Shown here piece by piece: positions 1 through 29,944 of a stretch of DNA of 64,000 nt. Both the position numbers and the translations under genes were made by a program. The stretch lies in the NCBI RefSeq assembly GCF_932526225.1, contig NC_064044.1:10378906-10442905 (forward strand), given 5' to 3'. Source of the stretch: Nematostella vectensis (lineage: Eukaryota; Cnidaria; Anthozoa; Actiniaria; Edwardsiidae). The notes beneath the pieces are model-generated. The model did no database searches. It worked only from the letters and a program-made list of their open reading frames with translations, and had not been told where the DNA came from. The number at the start of each line of letters is the position of its first letter. Positions within the stretch are counted from its first letter, which is position 1.

Positions 1-585
1 ATCTTGTTCACTTTGAGCTCCACTTTCATATCTCTCACCTGATTATTCATTTCCTCCTTTTGCCCGGCGTTCCCCACGAATTCCGTTATGCTCCATCTCT
101 TCTCTATGGCTCTTTTTATCAGCTCTTTTTATCTCCATCTGTAATAATCGTCTGAATTAGGTGCTTGGTATCGCATCATGGCTGTATATGCGACAATACT
201 ATCATTCTTCTCTATCTTCTGTTTGTTAAAAGCATATCTTGCGTAGTGTTTATTTTTCTTCGGTAGGAAATGATTGTTCAGTTTTTTTTTTTTTTCAATC
301 ATCCTTGAATGGTGTCGATTCTGTTAGGTTTCTCGTTATAGTCTCTCTATTTCTGTTTCTTTCTTATCTTACAAAAATCTTCATTGCTCTCACTTTTCTT
401 TGATCTTTCTTATCTCAAAGTACTCAACTTCTTTAAAACCTTCTAACCATTTCTTCCTGGCTCTTCAGATACCCAGCTAATTCGTCGTGATGCTGAATGG
501 CTCGGCTCGCACACTACTTTCATTTCATCCGCTCCCAGTTGTGATTCCTCTTTTTCTTAATATTTAGATTTAGGCACTGACTAAA

Positions 586-3041
586 AGCGGAGCCAGTATG
601 ATTTTTTTAGCATACACTTAAAGTAGAACCCCCTCCCCTTCACTTTCATTATGCATCATGTTCCATCACCCCCAAAAACAACCTATGTGAAACATATAAA
701 GATTGCATGTTTTCCAAAACTGCAATTATTATTTAAAGTTCTGTCCTCCCAATCCTCCTAGGGAATACCTAGAACAAAAATGTTATTTAAGATTTTATTG
801 ACATTACAAAGGATATCATGAACTATATAGGAAAACCGAAGGGGTTGAGCTCTTAGTATAATAATAATACTTGATAGACAACTGATACAGCAAAATTATT
901 AAAATAAATTGATACTTTGATTATCAGGTAAGTAGGTAATATTTATTATAAAAATGAGGATCAATTAAAATTCCTCCTAGAAGAATGGGTGCTATTTTGT
1001 TATCTTCAATATTAAAAACAATAAACAAATACATATCACATTCCTATACATTAATAAGTATACCAGCAAATCACACTATCGTAGTGGATTTGACGTAAAA
1101 GTCCCTGCCTGTACTGTCGGGAGGTTTACGGTTTACAAAATGCAAATATTGGAAAAATATCTTTATTAACCTTCTCTTTCTTGCTTTAGAATGTAACTTT
1201 GCTAAGTGTGGATCAACACCACTCTAATTTATCAAAACAATTCTGACAAACGGTACCTTATTTTATTATAAAGTTAAGAACCACATATAAGAACCTAGAA
1301 TGATCCTGTTAGCCTAAAATTATCAAATTAGAGCATCTATTTAGCCTACAATTGTTAATTGTATTAATTTGCTTTATAAAATATGAATTTACTAGCTTAA
1401 CATATAAAAATTGATTTCTAAATAGTTTTAAACATGATCTTAAGGGATCACATATTTTTTATTATTAACTTATCTACATCAATTGCTTGACCATAACTCA
1501 TTGTCATCATATATTTATAAAAAAGGCGAGAGACTATTTATGAACCTAAATAGCCTAAATGTCATTAAATGCACATTATACAAGAACCTGTCAGACTAAC
1601 TTGCGAAAAAAAACTAGGTTTTACTTTTTAACGTTGATTCATTATTTAGAACAATATTTCTATTTGTAAAAAGTATCTTACTTTTAAGTCCGTTAAATGT
1701 GTTTATTTTTGGTGACCTACATTAAATACCAATGCCTAATATGTACATCCTGCTCTGAGTCATGCCTCTGAGCCAGCAGCATGTTTTCAGTGTCTCAGCT
1801 TGTTTTAAGAATCTCTGGCTTAGATTCAACTTAAAAAATTTGGAGAAAAGCATTTAAGAGAAAACTTAAAATTTCCTTACAAACAATACAAATATTATAC
1901 TACAAAAACCTAATTCATAAAACCTAAAACTGTCTCAATAGTCTCAACTAAAATTTTCTAAAATAATACCCATAGCATAAATGAATATATGAGGCTGAAA
2001 GATCTTTAATAGGAAAACTGTAGAGGGAAAAAACTATAGCTTTCAAGCAAATTGCTCCTCTACAGAAAAGCTGTCTTGGCTTCCTTTCAAACCTAAATTT
2101 TACTTTGGGACCACTTTGGGGTACAATTATATAGATATGTGAGATATGAGAAAACAAAAAGTTTTTAGGTTTTGTAAGAAACATTGAGGTACCCATGGTT
2201 ATTCAAAATATTGTCAGGTGGTATAAAAACAAGGCATATTTTTTAGGTAATAACGGATCCACAAGGTCCTAGTAACTGCATGTGTAGCTTTTTTAGAACC
2301 AAACCAATATTCCAGAATAGTCGATTTAAATTTCAAGTGTTTTTCAAATATATGTAGTTTTTCACAAATTATTAATAAATAGGGTTTTAGGGAAAAAGCT
2401 CTCAATTTATTTTAGCATTGTTCATCTTTGTGAGAATTTGACCAATCATTCATGGAAATGAATTAAAAATCACTTTTGGTTTTATTTCTAGTATTTCATA
2501 GCTGTCAACCCAACTTGGACAGACGTCTTGTAAAAACGGGTGAAATTGAGTAAATATGTGAAGAAAAAAAAACAAACAAAACAAGAGAGCCAATGCGGGT
2601 GAATACAGATAATGTATGAACATTAAAAAAAATTAGGCTTGTGATGAGGTCCACAATCTCGTGAATAGTTATTATTTTCCTATGATAGATGGTGAATGGC
2701 AGATTTCAGAGATCGAAATTGATTAATACAGCCTAGAATTTTAGTCCCTGAGGTAAGTACTTAATATATAAATTTGAAACAATAAAAAAGGTGTAAAAAG
2801 TTTGAAAAAAAACAACTCTTGGCTTATTTGCAGTCAGTTTTTGTGTTTTTTTTTTAGGTTAGAAATACTCTAGCGGCCGCCATATTGTTTTGCGCGCCCT
2901 AGAGACCTGGGCCGAGGCAGATCGCGGCTGGCTGGCTGGCAGCTTGTGACAATGACGTCATTGACCACAAAGACTCAGTCGCCTAGTTATAGACTATTTC
3001 TCTATGCCTATGGGGCTCCGCGCGCGGCCGCTGGCTCCGCT
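586..3041. mobile_element. Candidate TIR DNA element, AT-rich, non-autonomous
   Basis: The stretch begins with AGCGGAGCCAG (586-596) and ends with its exact reverse complement (3,031-3,041). The inner right end, rich in GCGCGG followed by CCCCATAGGCATAG read on the minus strand, recurs at 23,878 and 60,452, so this is a family. The interior is AT-rich, and its minus-strand reading frames near 1,948-2,405 are short and unrecognised. I see no transposase. The boundaries and the link between the two ends are inferred. Confidence 0.4.
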
Positions 3042-3760
3042 ATAAACCTTCTCAACCATTCTATAAACGCATCTGTTTCTGGTGACTATGTCGATTCTAT
3101 TGCATGGCTCTCTAAGTAATTGCGCGAATACGAACCCCTCATCCGTCACACAGCTCCCCCACTACGCTTCTAAATTGAGAATCATCAGGCGTTAACCGGT
3201 ATCCAGGCAAGTCTCCCTTGTACTGTCTTCATGATAGAGAGTTGGGTTAACGACACTCGCAGAATATCTCTCATAGACAGACCTACGTCTTTGTCTCCAA
3301 TGTTAGATTAGGGTTATTCCATCCATTTAGTTTCAGCTTGGTCATTTTTGCTAGCTGTTGGTTATCGTACTCATACAGCATTGACCGGGTTGCCATGGAT
3401 TAATGTATTTAGGTTGAACAATTTCTAGCATTTTAGATGTTTGAAATTGGTTTTACAGAGGAGCATGTCCTCGGATCCCCTATATACAATGCTCTTTAAA
3501 TAGCTGGATGTTCTTATAAAAAGGTTCTCATTAACTAAAAGCGTGTATTGAATTTATTATTCCGGGCAAAATGTTTGTGCCTTCGCGACTGCGTGACTGC
3601 GTTCTGCACACAATTCTTATCAACATGAGTAGTTTATTGTAGGATTATCCGTCTTGACCACAAAAATAGTAAGTTAAAATCTATGCTATGTCTGGTGGTT
3701 AATATCATCAAATCATTGTCTTATGCCATTCTTCTAAAAGACTATACGATTCTTTTACAG

Positions 3761-22948
<19,188 letters not shown>

Positions 22949-23122
22949 ACGTCAAGACGATTTGATTGACAATGCACTGTTCTCAATACGAGAAATGGGC
23001 GTTCACGATTTCCTCTTCTAGGAACCAAACATTTGATTATCTGACGTCAAATGACGAAAGACAGCTTGCCTAAGGCAAGTCCCTTTTATAGTGCGAGTTC
23101 GTGTTTAAAGTTATGCCTATTG

Positions 23123-23334
23123 CACACCAGTGACATAACAACATAGGCGCGCGCACTCTTTTAAGCCCGACATAACGACATGGACATTATGACATAAAAG
23201 AAAAAACAAGTTTTTTTTCTTATGTCGTTAGTTTCATGTCGTTATGTTGGGGTTTTGGCAAAATGTCGAACCATTCACACTAGAACATATGAACATAAGG
23301 GTGCACGCGCCTATGTCATTATGTCACTAGTGTG
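23123..23334. mobile_element. MITE, 212 bp, complete
   Basis: The ends CACACCAGTGACATAACAAC and, in reverse complement, CACACTAGTGACATAATGAC are terminal inverted repeats that continue into CATAGGCGCGYGCAC. The middle is a second palindrome around GACATAACGACATG and its reverse complement with AT-rich spacers. No coding sequence. A truncated relative lies at 9,733-9,905 in an intron of the same host gene. The rest of 22,949-23,877 shows only short CACGCAAGTCA-type repeats near 23,500-23,575. Confidence 0.8.
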
Positions 23335-23877
23335 TTTAAATTTTGCTTTGAATACTTTTATGACTTTAAGATTGCATTGTTTTATTTATTAACTAGAATC
23401 CAGGCATTTTATCGTAACATGTTTTGATTTTCACCATAATTCAAGCCGATTTATTTCATAACAGAAAGGAACAGCTCATTTGCATGGGATTCATAGCCTA
23501 CGTAACCAAGTGTCACGCAAGTCACGTGTAACGCAAGCCATGTGTCATGGAAGTCATGTGCCACGCAAGTTAGGTCGACGGGCTTTAAGGAGAGGGGGAG
23601 GCTTTAAGGACAAACAACCTAGAATGCCGAATACATGTAAATTATGTGCATGCTTCGAATTATGTCTTATTTCGTGCTGTAGAAAGGGAATCAACTCATC
23701 ATCGAATGCATGCGATAAATGAAGGATTTGTAAAAAAAAAGGTGTTGGAATGACGACACATGGGTTGTATTTGACGCTTTATGTTGTATTTTTTATTATA
23801 ATTGCCAATACTAGCACAGAAACGCATGAAGATATTAAAACTCACCAAACTCAACACGATGTGCTCGTTTTCTTTGT

Positions 23878-24070
23878 AGCGGAGCCAGCGCGGAGCCCCA
23901 TAGGTATAGAAATATGGTAAAGCTATGTGACTTGGTTTTGTGGTCATCGCGCGGGTACCCTGTGGTGTCACAATCCATCCAGTTAAATCATGCAACTCTC
24001 AGGCCCCACCCGGTCTCACGGCTTTTATGTGTTTTTTTACCGTCTCACTTTAGTGCTTCAAAGTTCGTAT
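23878..24070. mobile_element. End of AGCGGAGCCAG-family element
   Basis: AGCGGAGCCAGCGCGGAGCC followed by CCATAGGTATAGAAATATGG is the same terminal sequence as at 3,041 (minus strand) and 60,452. The following GGTCATCGCGCGGGTACCC block is shared with 60,535-60,580. The other end of this copy is not identified. Confidence 0.55.
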
Positions 24071-24331
24071 GTTCACACAGAAAAAAAGGCAGATAGAAAA
24101 TAATATTGAATGAGAGAATATACGGATTTAAATGGGCTGATTGTGGTCGAGGGAACCGTTTTGTCTGAAGAAACTGAGAAGCCTGCGTACGAATCGAAAG
24201 TAAAATAATTATAACCGCAAGTGTTCCGGGAGTGAATGCCTCCCGTCGAGTTCTTCTTCAATTGTAGCAGCAAGGACTATAAAGATGCTGTACATTACTT
24301 CGCCCCATGACAGGTTCTCCAATAGGGTTCT

Positions 24332-24420
24332 GGATTCCGGATCCTAGTGTGTGGATTCCGGATCCTAGTGTGTGGATTCCGGATTCCATGTGGGTTTTTC
24401 CCGTGGATTCCGGATTCCAT
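24332..24420. repeat. GGATTCCGGATCC short tandem repeat, locus 1
   Basis: Four to five copies of GTGTGGATTCCGGATYC separated by short variable spacers. The same repeat occurs at 34,461-34,609. Neighbouring sequence 24,421-25,050 has only short unrecognised frames. Confidence 0.8.
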
Positions 24421-25155
24421 TTTTGTGTTCCAGGTTTTTTACAAAACTTTAAATACCTCCAGTGCCTATATGTTCTAAATCTTTCTAATGCCTGTAAAGT
24501 TTTGTTTTTACCTTTCGATTCCATTTATAAACGTTTTGCGTTGTGTCGCTCGTTGTGTAGACCACATCAAGAAATTTTAAAAGAAACAGTTTTTTTATTA
24601 CTGTCAAAAAACAAAACTGCATATCAAAGCATACTGTATCTTTTGTCTGTGCGTTACGTGGATAACTATGCTTCGATATAAGTCGAAAAATTGCAAATTT
24701 AATAGATCAAGGAAACCTTATTAACTCATCGGGCAATAAATGTTGCTGAGAATATGCCTACTTCTTAGTATATCAAAACACATTATCAGGCTCTGGTATT
24801 TTGTTTGACCGTGCCATTGTGGCCCGCTTTGGTGGAATATCAGGGCGAGTTTAGGAGAGCCGTGGTAAGTATTTTGACACGAGCCTATAACAATAGCTAA
24901 ATTAGACATGACTATCTTTCCGTGTCTTTCCGTGTCTGATGTGGAACGATTACTAGGGCAATAACCTACGCTTTAAGATCAGGCAGGGGCTCGGCCAGCT
25001 TGCAGTCTTCGCGCACCAACAGACTAAGAGACTTTGTCACGCACAAGTGCTTTAATGTAATGTAATGCTGCTAGTATAGCTTTGTGTCTCTACCTGTAAT
25101 TCAGTCGAAACACTGCGAGAGGTCATATGTGAATAAACTTGAATTATTATTATGT

Positions 25156-25735
25156 TTTCTTCGGGAGTTATGGTTGCGGTCTGGTCATCAATGGTGAGGC
25201 TTTCTACTTTTGCCAGCAGAGATCTGGGGAATTGCCGTTGCATACCTCGTCGAAGGTATATTTCAGATTGTCATCAGTCTGATCGAGCCATCTGAAAGTT
25301 ACGCTACGATATGGAGATTCTTTCCGTCGGCAATCGTGTCTGACGGCGACGATGTCGACTATCGTAAAATGAAACGCGTTGTTTTGCGTCCTGATAAACT
25401 AACCCCTTTCACTCTCGCCGGAAACGACTCTTCTGTTGCTTCTGTGGGGGTAGAAGAAGACTCTCCATTTGTCAGCCACTTTCTTTCTTCGTTCTCATCT
25501 TCCCGTGTCTCCACCGTCTGATCATCACCGTTCGCAATTCTCGAAAGTCTGATGTCTTCTTCGGGAGTTATGGTTACGATCTGGTCATCAATGGTGAGGC
25601 TTTCTACTTTTGCCAGCAGACATCTAGGGAAATTGCCGTTGCATACCTCGTGGAAGGTATATTTCAGATGGTCATCAGTCTGATCGAGCCATCTGAAAGT
25701 TACGCTGTTCTTCTGGAATCGTCCAGTTGGATCGA
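25156..25735. repeat. Tandem duplication of the 3' end of the NHL pseudogene
   Basis: About 150 bp at 25,156-25,309 repeat nearly identically at 25,560-25,712 (both begin TCTTCGGGAGTTATGGTT and pass through TTGCCAGCAGA). The unit of roughly 404 bp includes the last coding part of the minus-strand gene. The outer copy at 25,052-25,309 retains only a short open frame. Confidence 0.8.
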
Positions 25736-26545
25736 TGACCAAAACGTCTTCGGCGATCGGCGATCGTGTCTATCGGCGACGACGTCGTCTTTGTAGTACA
25801 AGACCTGAACCCTGGTACTTCCACCGGTGTCATTTACTGTGACCGTTGATCGAGCTTCACTTACAAAGTCTAGCACGTCGTTTGAGCCCGTTTCGATTCG
25901 GTCAGGCAGCATACTCAGTGAGTATGGAAGGGTTCCTGTCAGCTCTTTTGTCTTAGCTCGGACATTTGCTTGTCGCACTCCTCTCCCATACTTCCGTGTA
26001 AATTCCCGCATGGTCTCTGCACGTCTGCGGTCTTCTAGCTCATCACCAGTCCCCTCTTTCGTCTGCGTTTTCTTGGATGGCCTGCATCAGACTTGGTGGA
26101 TCGCCCGAGATAATCCTCTCCGGATAAAACGAGTTCGGCCCTGTGAAGTATGTAAAATGCTTCTGGTAAACTCGGAGCATGTCATCTTCCACACAGCGCG
26201 CTCGTCTATAAGCATACTCCACCATAGTTGGCATGTCATGATCGGCACGCATGGCTTTGAAGAAGCACTCGACAGAAAGAGTTGTCAGACTCGCAAATCT
26301 AATCTCCTCCAGGACTCGCTCCGCCGATCTCTGTTAAGGTGTTTGCGAGGCTGGTCAGTGAGTCAAGCGCGATTTGGAATGACTGTCGGGTGCAACGTGG
26401 AATTGTCATGTCAGGGCTATTCGTGCTCAGCTTCCCTGTCCTCTCCTTTGCCTTTTCTTCATGATCTAATAAAAACGCGACCAGATGTTTTATCTGTCTT
26501 TTGTGTTCGTCAAACCTCCCGGGGAAATTCTCTTTCTCACACTTC

Positions 26546-27325
26546 TTATCCAGGCGGAACACATTGGCATACATCTACATATTCTGCTGGAGAGGCACCA
26601 GTCGATGTAACCATTCTAACGGCCTTGTTACCAGTGTCGCAAGCAAAGATCGTATTACGGTAGCTACATAGCCCTGATGGAGCATTCCACTGAGCATATA
26701 AACCATCACAATGGCCTGCATCCGTTGAACTAGAGATTGCTGTTGGGGTGTTATCACTGGTTATAAGATCCACCTCTGTCATGGTCAGCAACGTGTTGAT
26801 CTTACTTGATGAGACGAACACAGTTCCTTCCTCGGTCACTGCTATTCCTGTAGGAGCCACAACACCTGATACTGTCCGCGTGATTGTTTTGTGTACAAGA
26901 TAGCACACGTAGACACAAGGAGCGTTCTCTTTGCAGTCTCCAACAAGAATGTGATCGTCATCCCTGGTAACCGCTATCGACGTTAGGATACTTGTCCGGC
27001 CAAAAGATAATATGGCATTCAGATATCCAGAATAGTTCCCATTTGCATCAGAATTAATATTTGTGATAGAGAATAACATTTGCTCGCGAATGTCCGATAC
27101 ATAGAGTGTAAAAGGATCCTTGTGTGATCTGCAAATGCCAAATGGAGACTTCAAATTACATTCTTCTGAGTCAGATGTCAAAGTAAGGTCCCCTACTGTC
27201 ACCTGGCGAATACGCCGAGTTGCGCATTCCTCGTCCCCATTTCTATCCTCATCTCCATTCTCAGACGTGTCAGGACCTAGATTAAGCCTAGACGAATGAC
27301 AAAAAAGGGAGGTGCAGTCTATAAC
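26546..27325 (-). pseudogene. Further NHL blades of the broken gene
   Basis: After the frame change the reading continues IRVIDCTSLFCHSSRL, then an acidic linker and blades with DPFTLYVSDIREQML, TSIAVTRDDDHILVGD, APTGIAVTEEGTVFVSS and APSGLCSYRNTIFACD. These have the x-P-x-G-hydrophobic...VxD spacing of NHL repeats. The frame ends at 26,546; coding resumes one base away at 26,574 with YANVFRLDKKCEKEN. Confidence 0.6.
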
Positions 27326-27327
27326 TC

Positions 27328-28863
27328 TTATTCGGCCATTTCCTGATCACAAACGTAGATAACTTTATCATCGATATCTAGATCAGCAGGATCTTTCATT
27401 TTCACTCCCTTTCCTTGTCCGTTTGCGTGACCTGGTCCATTGCCCCCTGCAATTAATGTTACGTTTACCGGACAGTGCATATCGAGCATATAAACGGCAT
27501 GCTGATTTCGATCGCTAACGAAAAGCTTACTATGGCAAGGTGAAAAACACACTCCAACTGGATGCTTGAAAATTTTGCCATTTCTTCGCCACTGTTTGAA
27601 TTCTAGCTCTGGTACTAAGGTGGTTGTTACCCGTTTGTCCGGGATGGACGCCTGGACTCCATGTCTATGGATCTCAATGGCTGTCTCAACGTCGTTGTTG
27701 CGGACAGCCTTCTTTGAGACATTTCTTTTCATTTCTTCCATCTCTCTTCGGAGAAGCAGAAGAGGTCGCACATTCACAAGATAGCCATTGATGTCGACCC
27801 AGTACCAAAATTCCGCTGACCGTACGCTTTTGATATTATGAGGTGGGTCTGGGAAAGGAACTTGGTAAGGGTATGAAGCTTTATCCTGTAGCATTCTGTT
27901 CATAAAGGACTTCTGTTTGGGGTCACAATCTTTTGACCAAACTAAGGGGAGAAGCCGTTTACAAGGGATTTCCTTTTCCTTTAGGCACTCGAGACAAGGA
28001 CGACGGAGAGGATGCCACTCGCTATGTCCAAGCAGGAGGCACTGTGCGCACACCGATTTATTTTCGAAGCAAATGCCACAATGGCAAATACAATCCAGAT
28101 CGTCTTGAACACAACGTTCATATCTATTCACAGCGCTAAATATGTCTTGGTACATATGTTCTATTGTGTCCGCACCTCCCTTGCTCCCGCAGTAAAAAAC
28201 TCCAACTGGGAAGTTAATTTTGTCATCAAGAGAGCTCACTCTTACTTTTCTTGCTTGAGTGACAAACTGTCGCGTCTTTAGGAAGCTGGTGACACTTTCA
28301 CTTGACGTCATAATACGTAGAATTTCATCATACGAAAGACGGTCGGGGTCTACCAGACCGACTACCGACTTCAGATATGGAGAATATTCTAAGGCTGGCT
28401 TAATTGCCATCTCATCTGTGGAGATACAACACAGGTAGCCATTCACTTCGTTGCTCTTGATGGCGACAACGTCTTTCTCTGCACATGTTTCAATGCAAAA
28501 TAGAACGTCTTCACCATAAACACGCCCTTCAAGATGTGGAGGCGGGGCATGTCTTATCACCGTCCTTGGGTGTAAGAAGCTCAGATTATGTGTCTGAACG
28601 AAGCCTTGAGGTGTCTGAGCCGCATGTCGCCCTTGGCCGTGGTTTCCTCGACCGCAAAGAAGGTAAGAAGCGACAGGCTTGCAATTGAACTGTATTGCAC
28701 GCTGGAATCGTGTTAATGCGGGATAAAGCTCCGTGAACGCCTCGGCCTCTACAACGCCTAGTGCACGCGAACAAAAGGAATGAACCTGTTCGTAAAACAC
28801 GTGGTTCTTTGGGAGTATCCCAGATGATGTTAAAAAAGCAAGCATTGCTGCAGCCTCATCCAT
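27328..28863 (-). CDS. Cys-rich and NHL-repeat portion of the broken gene
   Basis: An open stretch of 511 codons from the Met at 28,863, in the same frame as the preceding exon. It shows a helical start (MDEAAAMLAFLTSSGILPKN), FNCKPVASYLLCGRG, a Cys/His cluster at about residues 255-305, and the first NHL repeat near the end (FKHPVGVCFSPCHSKLFVSD). It stops in the second NHL blade because of a one-base frame change near 27,347; the next blades continue at 27,325-26,546 in another frame. Confidence 0.65.
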   Translation of the reverse strand: MDEAAAMLAFLTSSGILPKNHVFYEQVHSFCSRALGVVEAEAFTELYPALTRFQRAIQFNCKPVASYLLCGRGNHGQGRHAAQTPQGFVQTHNLSFLHPRTVIRHAPPPHLEGRVYGEDVLFCIETCAEKDVVAIKSNEVNGYLCCISTDEMAIKPALEYSPYLKSVVGLVDPDRLSYDEILRIMTSSESVTSFLKTRQFVTQARKVRVSSLDDKINFPVGVFYCGSKGGADTIEHMYQDIFSAVNRYERCVQDDLDCICHCGICFENKSVCAQCLLLGHSEWHPLRRPCLECLKEKEIPCKRLLPLVWSKDCDPKQKSFMNRMLQDKASYPYQVPFPDPPHNIKSVRSAEFWYWVDINGYLVNVRPLLLLRREMEEMKRNVSKKAVRNNDVETAIEIHRHGVQASIPDKRVTTTLVPELEFKQWRRNGKIFKHPVGVCFSPCHSKLFVSDRNQHAVYMLDMHCPVNVTLIAGGNGPGHANGQGKGVKMKDPADLDIDDKVIYVCDQEMAE

Positions 28864-28908
28864 CTTCTCTAGGTCAAGTAAGAGATCCGCCTTTTTCGGC
28901 GGTTCTAG

Positions 28909-29944
28909 TCATAACGGAGAATTGTCTTGATGTTCTTCCTCATCGTCGCCTTCACTAGTTGAGCTCCGTTCCTCGTCACTACCATTTGGCTCACTGATGT
29001 TGCCTTCCTCACACAGCTCTGATAAGTGGACGAGGAGGGGATGTGCGGAAGAACCCACAACTTTCAGACAAAGGCGTTTGATGTCGTCTGTAGCAGCCTC
29101 AAGAGTACAGGGCCTGTCCGCCACACCATCTAACACGGTTAAAAGGACATCAATTGAATCATTCGATGATTCTCCTTTGTTCCGAAGTTTAAGGACATAT
29201 TCCACCATTTCCTTCGCTTTGTCAGAGACGCGCTGGGCGATTGCAGTCATTGCCATAAATAGGCTTGATATGGACTTCGAAGCTTGCCCGTCTATCTTTT
29301 TGCAGCGTCTGGTGTGTCTCCTAAAGTTATGGATGTTAAAAGGCTTTCCGAGTTTTATTACACACTTGCAGGCAGTGCATTTGATTTCTGATTTGCTGAT
29401 CATATCTGCCTGCTCTTCTTTGCAATTGAATTCATTGCTGACCTTGACCTTCATCTTCTGCATTTTCTTGTAGTCTCTCGATTCTGTTTCGCCTGTCGGC
29501 CCGTTGGTGTTGGTTTTTTGCTGTGGTGCCGATCTCGTAGCGGCGTTGTACATGCTGAGAACAGAGGCTTTGTTTTGTACTGCAAATTTTACTGAGGTTG
29601 TACTAAGCGTATCCGCCATCGTTTCGGTAGCAGATATTTTCAGAAATTCGGTATGGTTTTCATACTTCTGAAAGCATTGTAGAAAGAAAGAACATGTTTC
29701 AATCAAATATTCGTTCTTCAAAATTAACATTTCTTCTTCTCCGTCAAAGTACGACAACTTCAGCTCATTTTTTGTGTTGAAGTACTCTTTAAACTGCTTA
29801 GTTGTTTTTGCCAGAGTGAGTTCTCCAATATTTGAGGCATTGACATGCCAAAGGCGCTTATTTTCCAGCGCATAGCGACCACTGGCATCAGGGGGGTTCT
29901 TGAAAACTTTTATTTTCAACGTTGTTGGCTGAATAGCGGTGAAT
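28909..29944 (-). CDS. Zinc-finger exon of the broken gene
   Basis: Acceptor TTTCCTTCATATAG before 29,944. About 345 codons: a domain starting FTAIQPTTLKIKVF, a linker, the CxxC-HxxxH finger at about residues 190-220, a helical segment with EMVEYVLKLRNKG, and an acidic Ser-rich tail (SDEERSSTSEGDDEEE) ending at TGA 28,911-28,909. The frame after the TGA keeps a plausible coding sequence, which argues that the stop is a mutation. If the stop is real, this would be a complete short zinc-finger protein. Confidence 0.6.
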
